Origin: JALZVT01 sp039029135
Lineage (GTDB): Bacteria > Pseudomonadota > Gammaproteobacteria > Pseudomonadales > Azotimanducaceae
Direction: 5' to 3'
Assembly: GCA_039029135.1 (NCBI GenBank)
Contig: JBCCGT010000007.1
Span: forward strand, 124,001-188,000
DNA length: 64,000 bases
The translations under genes were made by a program, and so were the position numbers. The notes under the pieces were generated by a model that saw nothing but the letters and a program-made list of their open reading frames with translations, made no database searches and had not been told where the DNA came from. Of this stretch, positions 27,974 to 36,676 are shown in pieces; the first letter of the stretch is position 1; each line of letters begins with the position of its first letter.

Positions 27974-29611
27974 GTGACAGAGCCAGCCGCCGAATCGTCC
28001 ACTGAACGCCTGTTCGACGCCGTGATCGTCGGCGCCGGGTTTTCGGGTATGTATCAGCTCCATCGTCTGCGGGCGCTAGGCCTGAGCGTGCGGGTGCTGG
28101 AACAGGGCGGCGATATCGGCGGGACCTGGTACTGGAACCGCTACCCGGGTGCCCGCTGCGACATCCCCACCATCGAGTACTCGTTCAGCTTCGACAAGAC
28201 GTTGGAACAGAGCTGGGACTGGCACGAGCTGATGGCGGGCCAGCCAGAGATCCTCGACTACGCCAACCACTTCGCCGAGCGCTTCGACCTGCGCCGCGAT
28301 ATCGACTTCGACACCGAGGTCACCGCGGCGGCGTTCGACGAGAACAGGGCCGACTGGCGCATCACGACGGCGGATGGCGCGGTCACGCGCGCGCGCTATC
28401 TGATCATGGCGACTGGCTGCCTGTCGGTGCCCCACTGGGCGGACATACCCGGCCGCGACGAGTTTGCCGGCCCGGTCTTCCATACGGGCCTGTGGCCAGC
28501 AGCGGGCGTCGATCACCGCAGCCAGCGGGTCGGCATCATCGGCGCCGGCTCCTCTGCGGTACAGGCGATTCCCGTGATCGCGGAGACCGCGGCACAGGTG
28601 CTGTCGTTTCAGCGCACGCCCGTGTACAGCATGCCCGCCAACAACCATCCGCTGGACGATGCGTTTCGGGCCGACATCAAGGCGCGCTACGACAGCATAC
28701 GCGCGGCTCAGCGCGCATCGATGGCCGGCTTCGTGCTGTACGGCGTGCAGGGCAAGGTGCAGGACATGGGGGCCGCCAACATCCTCGACCTCAGCGTCGA
28801 GGAGCGCCGGGCGCGGCTCGACGCCGAGGGTCTCGCCTCGCTGCGTCGCTACCCCGACGTCGCGGTCGACCTCACCGCCAACGAGACCGCCTGCGATCTG
28901 TTCCGCGAAGAAATCGCATCGCTGGTAGAGGATCCGGACACCGCGAGCGCGCTGATGCCGCGCGGCTATCCGCTGGGCTGCAAGCGCCAGGTGGTCGATA
29001 CCAACTACTACGAGACTTTCAATCGGCCCCACGTCGAGGCCATCGATCTGCGCGCGGAGCCGATCGAGCGAATCACCGCAACCGGCATCCGCACGTCGCG
29101 CGCCGACTACGAATTCGACCAGCTGATCTTCGCGACCGGCTTCGATGCGATGACCGGCGCGCTGACTCGCGTGGACATACGCGGTCGCGGCAATCGCGCG
29201 CTGCGCGAGCACTGGGAGGCCGGACCGCGCTCGTACCTGGGGCTGCAGGCGCACGGCTTCCCGAATCTGTTCACGGTAACCGGTCCGGGCAGTCCTTCCG
29301 TGCTATCAAACATGCTGGTGTCGATCGAACAGCACTGCGACTGGATCACCGACTGCATCGCCGCGATGCGCGACAACGGCCACGCGCTAATCGAGCCCGA
29401 GCGGGCGGCCGAAGACGCCTGGGTGGAACACGTCAACGCCGTCGCGCAGGGCACCGTGCTCACCGCGCCGAGCTGCAACTCCTGGTATCTGGGCGCCAAT
29501 ATCCCCGGCAAGACGCGACTGTTCATGCCCTACATCGGCGGCGTCGGCGCCTATCGAGAAAAGTGTGCGGCCGTGGTCGCTAACGGCTACGAGGGCTTTC
29601 GCTTCGCGTAG
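27974..29611 (+). CDS. Flavin-containing Baeyer-Villiger monooxygenase
   Basis: 545 residues, the length of class B type I Baeyer-Villiger enzymes such as cyclohexanone monooxygenase. The FAD site is GAGFSGM (20-26), the GGTWYWNRYPGARCDIP block follows, and the type fingerprint F-x-G-x3-H-x3-W-P is exact in FAGPVFHTGLWP. A second nucleotide site is GIIGAGSSAVQ. It inserts oxygen next to a ketone using NADPH and O2, giving esters or lactones, as in steroid or terpenoid breakdown. GTG 27974 with GGGGGA seven bases upstream is preferred over an in-frame start at 27902. Confidence 0.93.
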   Translation: MTEPAAESSTERLFDAVIVGAGFSGMYQLHRLRALGLSVRVLEQGGDIGGTWYWNRYPGARCDIPTIEYSFSFDKTLEQSWDWHELMAGQPEILDYANHFAERFDLRRDIDFDTEVTAAAFDENRADWRITTADGAVTRARYLIMATGCLSVPHWADIPGRDEFAGPVFHTGLWPAAGVDHRSQRVGIIGAGSSAVQAIPVIAETAAQVLSFQRTPVYSMPANNHPLDDAFRADIKARYDSIRAAQRASMAGFVLYGVQGKVQDMGAANILDLSVEERRARLDAEGLASLRRYPDVAVDLTANETACDLFREEIASLVEDPDTASALMPRGYPLGCKRQVVDTNYYETFNRPHVEAIDLRAEPIERITATGIRTSRADYEFDQLIFATGFDAMTGALTRVDIRGRGNRALREHWEAGPRSYLGLQAHGFPNLFTVTGPGSPSVLSNMLVSIEQHCDWITDCIAAMRDNGHALIEPERAAEDAWVEHVNAVAQGTVLTAPSCNSWYLGANIPGKTRLFMPYIGGVGAYREKCAAVVANGYEGFRFA

Positions 29612-29642
29612 CGCGTGAGCCGATTCGCCCCGGCGCGAGAGA

Positions 29643-30347
29643 TCAGCCCGGCGGGCGCGGCACGGCCCCCGGTCCCGACATGCCGCCGGACAGCAGACCC
29701 ATCAGATCCATCATGTCGACCTTACCGCTCGACGTCGGGACATCGACCGTAATCTCGGGATAGCTGACGTCCAGCGTGTAGCTGAGATTTTCGCGCCTGG
29801 TCTCTGCGCGTTCGCTGCCGAGGTGGCGCATGCGACAGGTCGCGGCGTCGAAATAGACCGTGCCCTTGTGTCCGCCCTGTTCGAAATCGCTCGCGACACA
29901 GGCGCTGCCGTCGGGACAGGCGCGCGGGTTGAGCGGGCCGAGATCGCCGAGCTGTTCGGTGAAACTGGCGAGTGACATGTCCTCGAAGCCCTTCGCCATA
30001 TCGCCGCCGACCGCCGCGGGCAGCAGCTTCCACGCCCCGTCGTGCTGGATGTACATGTTCGAGTCGACCCGGATCATGCTGAGATTGGCGCCGGTGCCCA
30101 GCACGTTGCCCGACATGCGCACGCGGCCCCGCGGGTCGACCTCGAGCGTCATGGTCTGGCCCGCGGCATCGAGCGTCGAGCGATAGCTGGTGATGCCCTG
30201 CTGCGCGGCAAGCAGCGCGTCCTTGCTGCACTCCGCGTTCGCCGCTGCGCTCGCGACACAGACCAGCGCGGCCGCAGCCAAGCGCCGCGACGCAAAAACG
30301 CGAGCGACAGAACTCGAGATGGAACTCGGGATGGAAACGGTGCGCAT
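29643..30347 (-). CDS. Exported protein of unknown function (DUF4412-like)
   Basis: 234 residues with a signal peptide (about 1-38, ending ASAAANA). The mature protein reads as an antiparallel beta-rich domain: MTLEVDPRGRVRMSG, NMYIQHDGAWKLL, GTVYFDAATCRMRHL and ENLSYTLDVSYPEITVDVP, then a Gly/Pro-rich end. The alternating strand pattern resembles LolA/DUF4412-type lipid-binding half-barrels, but this is only a pattern. ATG 30347 has AAGGAAT upstream. The gene is convergent with the monooxygenase and separated by 31 bases. Confidence 0.65.
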   Translation of the reverse strand: MRTVSIPSSISSSVARVFASRRLAAAALVCVASAAANAECSKDALLAAQQGITSYRSTLDAAGQTMTLEVDPRGRVRMSGNVLGTGANLSMIRVDSNMYIQHDGAWKLLPAAVGGDMAKGFEDMSLASFTEQLGDLGPLNPRACPDGSACVASDFEQGGHKGTVYFDAATCRMRHLGSERAETRRENLSYTLDVSYPEITVDVPTSSGKVDMMDLMGLLSGGMSGPGAVPRPPG

Positions 30348-30466
30348 GGAGATTCCTTGGCGTTGGGTCGCGCCATGATAGCGCCCAAACCTGAATCCCT
30401 GCTGAGTGCGGCCTCCCACACACGGATCTTCCACGCGCGGTCTAAAGCGCGCCGGCAGCACCACCG

Positions 30467-31687
30467 CTAGTCGTCGGCCATCAGCACCAGCGTACCCGTG
30501 GTCGACAGCGCGCCGCCGGTACCGTTGACCACGCAGGTGCGCGCGCTCTGCTGCTTGCCTGGGTCGCCGTTGACCCCGTCTTCGGCAATACCGGCGAGCT
30601 GTCGGTAGGCCTCGATCAGCAAGGGCATACCGTACATGCCGCTGTGGTTGAACGACAGGCCGCCGCCGTTGGTGTTGATCGGAAAGTCGCCGCCGGGCGC
30701 GGCCCGACCGCTGGACCACAGCTCGTGTCCCCGACCGCGCGGCGCCAACCCAAGCATCTCGACCGTCATGGCCGCGGTGATGGTGAACGAGTCGTACACC
30801 AGCGCCATCTCCATGTCCGCCGGACCCAGTCCGGCCATGGTGTACGCGGTCTCAGCAGAGCGAGCCGCCGAGGTGGCGGTAAAGTCGTCCATCTCCAGCA
30901 TTGTCTGGTGGCTCATCGCCTCGCCGGCGCCCGCGAGCCAGACGGGCTTAGTGTGCAGGCTGGCCGCCACCTTCGGGCTGACCACAAAGACGGCACCGCC
31001 GTGATCCGTGACCATGCAGCAGTGCAGGATCGTCAGCGGCCAGACGATCATGCGCGACTCCTGTACCTGCTCGACCGTGATGGGTCCGCCGAACGGGTGC
31101 TTCTCTTTGGAGTACATCGCCGCGCGCGGGTTGAGGCAGGCCCAGTCCCGACTGACCTTGGCGATCGGCGCATAGTCGGCGCTGGTGAGCCCGAAGCGAT
31201 GCATGTGCCGGGTCATCGCATGCGCGTACTGCGACGGCGCGCTGCCCAGCCCATAGGCCATGGTCATTTCAGTGCCCGGCGAGACGACGCCACCGCCGGC
31301 GGCCCCCATGCCATAGTTGCTGGGCCCACGGCCACCGATCTTGTTCGCCGAGTGTCCGTTCTCGCCGTGCGTGACGAGCGCGATGTCGATGACGCCGGCG
31401 TGAATGGCCGCCATGGCGTGATGCACATGCATCTCGAACGAACAGCCGCCGACCGCCGTCGTGTCGATGTACTTGGGTTTCAGACCCATGTGCTCCGACA
31501 GCTCAGAAGACCACCCGGTCGAGAACACGCCCTCGATGCGCGACGGCGCGATGCCCGTCTGTTCGCACAGATTCGTAATCGCCTCGACGTGGAGCTGCAG
31601 CGCGGTGACCGGTTCTTTCAGGAAGCCGATCTCGTTGGCCTCGGCCGCGCCGACGATCGCGGCACTCTTGTACAGTGGTCCAGGCAT
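30467..31687 (-). CDS. Thiolase-like (SCP-x/Ltp2-type) enzyme paired with DUF35
   Basis: 406 residues of the thiolase fold, lipid-transfer-protein class. N-terminal AAIVGAAEANEIG, core TTAVGGCSFEMHVHHAMAAI, and C-terminal NTNGGGLSFNHSGMYG and VNGTGG are visible. The usual nucleophile block C-x-S-G reads G-C-S-F here, so the Cys is displaced and Claisen chemistry is doubtful. Related proteins that pair with DUF35 (Ltp2 with ChsH2) are retro-aldolases in steroid side-chain cleavage. It starts one base after the stop of the DUF35 gene, with GGGAGGGG upstream. Probable role: carbon-carbon cleavage of a beta-hydroxyacyl-CoA. Confidence 0.85.
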   Translation of the reverse strand: MPGPLYKSAAIVGAAEANEIGFLKEPVTALQLHVEAITNLCEQTGIAPSRIEGVFSTGWSSELSEHMGLKPKYIDTTAVGGCSFEMHVHHAMAAIHAGVIDIALVTHGENGHSANKIGGRGPSNYGMGAAGGGVVSPGTEMTMAYGLGSAPSQYAHAMTRHMHRFGLTSADYAPIAKVSRDWACLNPRAAMYSKEKHPFGGPITVEQVQESRMIVWPLTILHCCMVTDHGGAVFVVSPKVAASLHTKPVWLAGAGEAMSHQTMLEMDDFTATSAARSAETAYTMAGLGPADMEMALVYDSFTITAAMTVEMLGLAPRGRGHELWSSGRAAPGGDFPINTNGGGLSFNHSGMYGMPLLIEAYRQLAGIAEDGVNGDPGKQQSARTCVVNGTGGALSTTGTLVLMADD

Positions 31688-31688
31688 C

Positions 31689-32126
31689 TCAGTGCTCCCC
31701 TCCCGCCGCGTCATCTGGCAGCACGCGCCAGAACGGAATGTGCGTGTCGTCGTCCGCCGCCTCGAATTCCACGGCAACGCTTGCCCCGATGTGGATATCC
31801 TCAGGCTTCTCGGGATCGACCCCACGCAGCACGGTGAGCATGCGGTCGCCCTCGTCGAGGTCGATGTACGCGGTCACGAACGGCGCCTTGGCCGCCCAGG
31901 GACCGAACGCCAGGTGCTGCACCGCGTAGGTGTGGATGCGTCCCCTGCCCGATCCCTCGATCCAGCCGATATTCCGCGAGTGGCAGTAAGGACAGATGAA
32001 GCGCGGATACCAGTGCACCCGGTTGCAGTCCTCGCAGCGCGGCAGCATCAGCTTGCCGACTTTGGTGCCGTCCCAGAACGGCTGCGTGTGCGTGCCCCGC
32101 CGTGGAATGGGTAGGTCGTATGCCAT
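31689..32126 (-). CDS. DUF35 / OB-fold zinc-ribbon acyl-CoA-associated protein
   Basis: 145 residues. A rubredoxin-like zinc ribbon has C31-x2-C34 and C45-x2-C48 (CEDC, CPYC), followed by the OB-fold with IHTYAVQHLAFGPW and PFVTAYIDLDEGDRMLTVL. DUF35 proteins bind acyl-CoA and form complexes with thiolase-like partners. ATG 32126 has GAGGAG upstream. It is first of a two-gene operon with the thiolase-like gene, which fits the Ltp2-ChsH2 type of arrangement. Confidence 0.9.
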   Translation of the reverse strand: MAYDLPIPRRGTHTQPFWDGTKVGKLMLPRCEDCNRVHWYPRFICPYCHSRNIGWIEGSGRGRIHTYAVQHLAFGPWAAKAPFVTAYIDLDEGDRMLTVLRGVDPEKPEDIHIGASVAVEFEAADDDTHIPFWRVLPDDAAGGEH

Positions 32127-32339
32127 CTGTTCTCTCCTCGCCTGCTCAACGCGCCCCTGATCGGTAAGTTTACCAGTCCCGCCTCCGCGCGGCTGCGCCG
32201 ATGGGGCGCGGCTGCGTCCACGGGGCACGGCATTGCGCACGACACACCCTTGTCTTTGCCGGAGCGATGCGGACAATTCGCGATTCAAACACTCGCCCAC
32301 AAACCACGCCGGCACTTGCCACACAGGAGGGGATTCTCA

Positions 32340-32921
32340 ATGGCCGACTCGTTGCGCGATCAGCTCATCAAGGCCGGGCTCGCCACCAAGAGCCAGGCCA
32401 AGAAGGCCGATAAGCAAAAGAACGCCGAGGCCAACGCCCAGCGCCAGCGCAAGAAGAAACCCGGCGGCAAGAGCGCGGCACCGACGCAGGGCGAGAAGAA
32501 CCGGCAGCGCGCCAACAAGGCGCGAGCGGTGCGAGCCGAGCGCGATCGGGCGCTGGCGCGCGAGCGCAACGAAAAGGCCGCAGAGAAGGCCAAGCTGGCC
32601 GAGATCAAGCAGCTCGTCGCCAAGCACGATCAGCGCCGCGAGAAGGCCGAGTCCGACGTGCCGTACAACTTCCTGCACAAGAAGAAGATCAAGCGCATCT
32701 ACGTCCAACCGGCGCAGCTAGACGCCCTGTCGCGCGGCGCGCTGGTCATCGTCAACGTCGACGGGCTGTACCACCTCGTATCCCAGGCGGTGGCCAAACG
32801 CATCGAGGAACGCGACCCGCGCTGGATCGTGGCGGATGCGAGCAAGGCGGAGGATGCACCGGACGAGGCCATGGACGACTACTACAAGCAGTTCGAGGTC
32901 CCGGACGACCTGGACTGGTAG
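32340..32921 (+). CDS. DUF2058 family protein (YaiL-like)
   Basis: 193 residues. It begins MADSLRDQLIKAGLATKSQAKK, the diagnostic DUF2058 opening, continues as a Lys/Arg/Ala-rich coiled coil (about 25-105), and ends with the conserved VPYNFLHKKKIKRIYV block and a small C-terminal domain ending in DDLDW. Function is unknown; the highly charged, nucleolin-like middle suggests RNA or ribosome contact. ATG 32340 has AGGAGGGG upstream. Confidence 0.92.
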   Translation: MADSLRDQLIKAGLATKSQAKKADKQKNAEANAQRQRKKKPGGKSAAPTQGEKNRQRANKARAVRAERDRALARERNEKAAEKAKLAEIKQLVAKHDQRREKAESDVPYNFLHKKKIKRIYVQPAQLDALSRGALVIVNVDGLYHLVSQAVAKRIEERDPRWIVADASKAEDAPDEAMDDYYKQFEVPDDLDW

Positions 32922-32923
32922 CG

Positions 32924-33649
32924 ATGACAAACCCGGCAGAAGCATTCATTCAGCCAAGAACGCTGGTGACATTAGCCTGCGTCGGCCTCCTGGGTCCGCT
33001 GACGATGTTCGCCGGCGACATGCTGCTGTACTACACCAGCGTCAGCTCCGAGTATTTCGATAGCCACATCGCCGAGATCATGAGCGACATGCCCTTCGCG
33101 CGGCTTGCGCTCGGCGGCCTGTTCGGGCCCATTGCCGCCGTGCTGTACATGGCGTCATTCCTGGTGATCGTGCTGTTCATCGATCCGGACTGCCGCCGCA
33201 GTCGGATCGGCATCTTTGTCTTGTTCGCCTGCATGATGACCGTCGGCGGCGCCTATCACGCGCTGTTTCCCCTGTTCGCGTTTCACGCCGATGCGGTGCT
33301 CGCGGGTGCGCTGCCCGAGGCCGAGCACTTTCCGGCCGTCGGCGCGCTATCTGCGGCTTATCTCAACACGCTGTCGGCGGCCTACATAGGCTGCGGATGC
33401 GCGGCGTGGATATGGCTGGCCGTGCTCGTTTTCCGCGGGCGCACCCTGTTGCCGCGCTGGTCGCTGCTGCTGACCCCGGTGCTGTGGATCCCGCTGGGCG
33501 AACTGTTCTTGGCGCTGCCTCAGCCGCTGAACGTTATATTCGCGGGCGGCTGGTTCAACCTCGCGTACCTGCCCATGTTCGCGCTGCTGGTGAAGGTCGC
33601 GCTAGGCAACGCGTCCGCGTTGTTCACGCGAAGCACTGGCGTCGCCTGA
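32924..33649 (+). CDS. Multi-pass membrane protein (DUF6796-like)
   Basis: 241 residues with about six membrane segments: 14-34, 60-82, 92-112, 136-160, 173-195 and 202-222. The protein has no catalytic signature I recognise. The layout resembles the DUF6796 group of unknown function. Its ATG lies two bases after the DUF2058 stop, so it is cotranscribed with that gene. Confidence 0.65.
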   Translation: MTNPAEAFIQPRTLVTLACVGLLGPLTMFAGDMLLYYTSVSSEYFDSHIAEIMSDMPFARLALGGLFGPIAAVLYMASFLVIVLFIDPDCRRSRIGIFVLFACMMTVGGAYHALFPLFAFHADAVLAGALPEAEHFPAVGALSAAYLNTLSAAYIGCGCAAWIWLAVLVFRGRTLLPRWSLLLTPVLWIPLGELFLALPQPLNVIFAGGWFNLAYLPMFALLVKVALGNASALFTRSTGVA

Positions 33650-33883
33650 CGCGCCAGGCGCGGCCTGAACGTTACCCCGTCGAGCGTTCTGTCCCGCGAG
33701 GACAATCGTCGAAACCTTAAGAGTGTCGAGCAGCCGATTCAGATCGCGCCGGCTCTGCGCTCGATACTTCATCGCCATCCCACTCGTGACAAAGAAGTGG
33801 GCGAGCTGCGTATTACTCTGGCCGCTAGCTTCGATTTGTGCTCTAAAGGGTTCGAGCAAGGAAGCAATGTGCTTCCTGACCAA
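33602..33883 (-). CDS. Possible small hypothetical protein or regulator remnant
   Basis: A 93-codon frame read from TTG 33883. The first 60 residues (VRKHIASLLEPFRAQIEAS, TQLAHFFVTSGMAMKYRAQ, RRDLNRLLDTLKV) look like genuine helical protein and the frame stays open upstream to a stop near 33925, adding RQTRYGAGSSS. Its end overlaps the membrane-protein gene by 48 bases. It could be a decayed fragment of a helical regulator next to the divergent SDR gene, or chance. No family is recognised. Confidence 0.25.
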   Translation of the reverse strand: MVRKHIASLLEPFRAQIEASGQSNTQLAHFFVTSGMAMKYRAQSRRDLNRLLDTLKVSTIVLAGQNARRGNVQAAPGASGDASASREQRGRVA

Positions 33884-33959
33884 GCTACTGCTGCCGGCTC
33901 CGTAGCGCGTCTGGCGGACACTCGACCATCATGCACCGATACAGAACAAGGAGCAGACG

Positions 33960-34733
33960 TTGACCGCAAGATTCGCAGACAAAACCGTCGTCGTTACCGG
34001 CGGCGCCAACGGCATAGGGCGCGCGACCGCGTGGCGGCTGCTCCGCGAGGGCGCCAGGGTGACGGTCTTTGACAAAGTCGATCCGGACAGCGATCCAGTG
34101 CGAGTGCTGTTCGATGAATCTGGCGACCACCGCGACCGATTGGCCTATCACAGCGTCGATCTGACGGAACCCGATCAGGTTCAACAGACCGCAGACCGCG
34201 TCCTGTCAGACGGCCCGGTTGCCGCACTCGCCATGGTGGCGGGCTTGAGCCAGCCGCGGAAGAAAATCGAGAAGGTCAGTCTCGAAGAGTGGCAGAGTTT
34301 CCTGGCGATCAACCTCACCAATCCGTTCCTGGTCGCACAGGCGCTGCTGCCCTCGATGCGCGAACAGCGCTACGGTCGGATCGTGGCGATCTCCTCTTCA
34401 TCCGGTCGGACCGCAAGCGTGTGGACCGGCTTGCCGTACTCATCGGCGAAGGCCGGCGTCATCGGCCTGATCCGCAAACTAGCGTTCGATGAGGGACGAT
34501 ACGGTATTACCGCAAACGTCGTCGCGCCTGGCTTAGCTGAAACCGAGTTCGTCAAAGCGGGCCTGAAGCAGGCGCCAGAAGGATTTCTCGAACAGCGTCT
34601 TGCTGAAATACCGCTGCGCCGGGGCGCGCATCCAGACGAGATGGCGGCCGCGATCGCCTTTCTCGCATCCGACGATGCGAGCTATGTCACGGGCGCAGTG
34701 CTGGATGTGAACGGCGGCGCGTTTATCGGCTGA
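33960..34733 (+). CDS. Short-chain dehydrogenase/reductase
   Basis: 257 residues. TGGANGIG (13-20), catalytic S145-S146 region and Y160-SSA-K164 are intact; VFDKVD after strand 2 suggests NAD(H) through Asp. The usual NNAG is VAGLS. The C-terminus AIAFLASDDASYVTGAVLDVNGGAF is typical of FabG-like SDRs. The start is TTG 33960, fixed by AAGGAG six bases upstream. It is a single gene, convergent with the TauD dioxygenase. Confidence 0.9.
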   Translation: MTARFADKTVVVTGGANGIGRATAWRLLREGARVTVFDKVDPDSDPVRVLFDESGDHRDRLAYHSVDLTEPDQVQQTADRVLSDGPVAALAMVAGLSQPRKKIEKVSLEEWQSFLAINLTNPFLVAQALLPSMREQRYGRIVAISSSSGRTASVWTGLPYSSAKAGVIGLIRKLAFDEGRYGITANVVAPGLAETEFVKAGLKQAPEGFLEQRLAEIPLRRGAHPDEMAAAIAFLASDDASYVTGAVLDVNGGAFIG

Positions 34734-34748
34734 CGCGCGCCCCCGGCG

Positions 34749-35585
34749 CTAATACACCGTCACCCGGTGCAGCTCGCGCCTGAAGCCCTCGTAACCGCCG
34801 GTCGCCTTGTGCACGACGCTGCGGTTGTCCCACAGCACCAGCATGTCATTTTCCCACTGATGGCAGTAGAGGAACTCCTCTTTGGACTGCCACGCGTGGA
34901 GCTCGAAAATGAGATCCTGCGCGGCGTCCTGCTCCACGCCTTCGAAGCCGACGATGTAGGAAATACCGCTGAAAAAACCGCGCCGCCCCGTCTCCGGGTG
35001 TGCCGGCACCAGCGGATGGGTGTGACGCATGGTCGCGGCCTCTGCCGACGGCCTGATGTCCATCGCTCCGTTCTTAGTGACGTCGCCATAGGCGCCCTCC
35101 AGCGAATAGCCCTTCGCCGGTGAGTGTATGGCCCGCAGGTCCTCGAACCGCGCCCGCATGTCTTGCGGCATCGACTCGTACGCGAGGTGTTGGTTGGCGA
35201 AATGTGTGTCGCCGCCCTGAGGCGGCACCTCGATGCTGTACAGCAGCGTGCCCTGCGGCGGTTCCGGCATGAAGCTCCAGTCCGAGTGCCAGTACTCAGC
35301 AAATATGGGGTTCGTGTCCTGCGCCTCTCGGCGCACGGCCGCGATATGTTTGCGCCCCGGCAGCGGGTTGAAAAACGGATCCTCGCCCAGCGCCCCAAAC
35401 TGCTCGGCGACCGCCTCGAGCTGGTCGTGCGTGAGCGACTGATGGGGGAACGCGAGCACATGGTGTTCGAGCCAGGCGGCGCGGACGGCCTGCAGGAGCG
35501 CGTCGCCCAGCGGCCGCGAGAGATCCACCCCCTCGACGCGGGCACCGCAGGCCTGGCCGCTGGGAGTGATGGTGAATGCGTTCAT
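34749..35585 (-). CDS. TauD/TfdA-family alpha-ketoglutarate dioxygenase
   Basis: 278 residues. The iron triad is H100-S-D102 (YWHSDWSF) and distal H259 (DNRSVVHKAT), with R270 eleven residues later to bind 2-oxoglutarate. Family members release sulfite from taurine, cleave 2,4-D-type ethers or hydroxylate carnitine precursors; the substrate here is open. Its ATG overlaps the stop of the LysR gene in an ATGA, so regulator and enzyme are cotranscribed, with the regulator first. Confidence 0.93.
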   Translation of the reverse strand: MNAFTITPSGQACGARVEGVDLSRPLGDALLQAVRAAWLEHHVLAFPHQSLTHDQLEAVAEQFGALGEDPFFNPLPGRKHIAAVRREAQDTNPIFAEYWHSDWSFMPEPPQGTLLYSIEVPPQGGDTHFANQHLAYESMPQDMRARFEDLRAIHSPAKGYSLEGAYGDVTKNGAMDIRPSAEAATMRHTHPLVPAHPETGRRGFFSGISYIVGFEGVEQDAAQDLIFELHAWQSKEEFLYCHQWENDMLVLWDNRSVVHKATGGYEGFRRELHRVTVY

Positions 35586-36562
35586 AATGCCCCCTCTGCT
35601 CGGTCGCTATTGTGGGCTTCATGAACTGCGCCTGGCCAGCCGCTTTCGCCCTGCAGATAGCGGTCGCGACATTCCGAGATCACATCGACGAACAGACTGA
35701 CTAGCGGTGTCGCCAGCGCCTCAGTGCGGACCAAGCAGGCGCTGCGCCACGCCATCGAGGGCGAGTCTTTTATCTCGCGCAGGACACCTGACGCGAGCTC
35801 AGCTCGAAACACTGCCCGCGGACCGCCGCAGATGTAGTCGCTGTCGAGCAGCAACGGCTTTAACAACGCATAGTTGTCGGTGCTCAGCCCGCGTCGCTGG
35901 CCGCGGGGGTCCGCGGCTGGTGCCATGGACCCCTGTACGGGCGGTGCGGCGTAGGCGTAATCGAACAGATCGGACGCCGCCGCGGCGAAGATCGGGTGTT
36001 CAGCGCGCGCCACATTGATCGTTTGTTCCCGGATCAGCTCGAACGAGCTGATCCCCTCGAGATCCAGACGCGATTCACCGTGCAGCTGGCTTGCCTGCGC
36101 GGCATCGTCGACCCCGAACGGCCCCGCGATCACGTCGAAACGACCGGCGTGCAAACCGTCCAACAGCACCTCGCTGCTCGCCGTGACAATGGACGTATGC
36201 ACAGCGCCGGTACGCCGCGTCCACACGCGCAGGACGTCTGGTAACAGTACCTGCTCGATGATCGGCCCTACCCCAACGTGCACTTCGCCCGCGTCGCAGG
36301 CCACGATGCGTTCAACCTGACGCTGAATACTGCCCAAGCGATCGTGAATCGGAGCCGCGCTGTCGACAAGGTAGCGGGTCAGCGGCGTCGCCTGCAGACC
36401 CGCCTGCGAACGATGAAACAGCCGCGCATCGAGCTGGCTTTCCAGCCGCGCCAGCCGTTTGCTCAGGGTTGGCTGGGAGACAAACAGCGCTTCCGCCGCC
36501 CGTGTGATGCTGCCCTGCTCGCAAATGGCGGTCAGCAACCGAAAATCGCCGATGTCGAGCAT
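35582..36562 (-). CDS. LysR-family transcriptional regulator
   Basis: 326 residues. The winged helix-turn-helix covers 1-65, with SITRAAEALFVSQPTLSKRLARLESQLDARLFHR, and the remainder is the periplasmic-binding-like effector domain (about 90-300). It heads an operon with the TauD dioxygenase and is divergent from the GST-CoA-transferase run. A 14-bp palindrome in the 114-base intergenic region is a likely operator, so it may control both directions. Confidence 0.93.
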   Translation of the reverse strand: MLDIGDFRLLTAICEQGSITRAAEALFVSQPTLSKRLARLESQLDARLFHRSQAGLQATPLTRYLVDSAAPIHDRLGSIQRQVERIVACDAGEVHVGVGPIIEQVLLPDVLRVWTRRTGAVHTSIVTASSEVLLDGLHAGRFDVIAGPFGVDDAAQASQLHGESRLDLEGISSFELIREQTINVARAEHPIFAAAASDLFDYAYAAPPVQGSMAPAADPRGQRRGLSTDNYALLKPLLLDSDYICGGPRAVFRAELASGVLREIKDSPSMAWRSACLVRTEALATPLVSLFVDVISECRDRYLQGESGWPGAVHEAHNSDRAEGAL

Positions 36563-36625
36563 GAGGTGCCTTGTTCTGTGGCCGTGTTACGCCTGGTTAT
36601 ATTCCAATTTTTTACCACCTATCTC

Positions 36626-36639
36626 AAATGAATTCATTT
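36626..36639. promoter_or_regulatory. Candidate LysR operator palindrome
   Basis: Perfect 14-bp palindrome AAATGAATTCATTT in an AT-rich island (36595-36650) between the divergent lysR and GST genes. Its position suits a LysR-type binding site, though the T-N11-A pattern is only loosely met. Confidence 0.45.
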
Positions 36640-36676
36640 TATTCTTATTCGAGCAGCCCATAGGCTTAGGCCACCA

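Noticed and set aside
28076..29254. 392-codon frame antisense to the monooxygenase
   Set aside because: The sense strand carries an intact Baeyer-Villiger fingerprint; no motif on the antisense.
30644..31837. 397-codon frame antisense to the thiolase
   Set aside because: Crosses the thiolase/DUF35 junction and has no recognisable domain.
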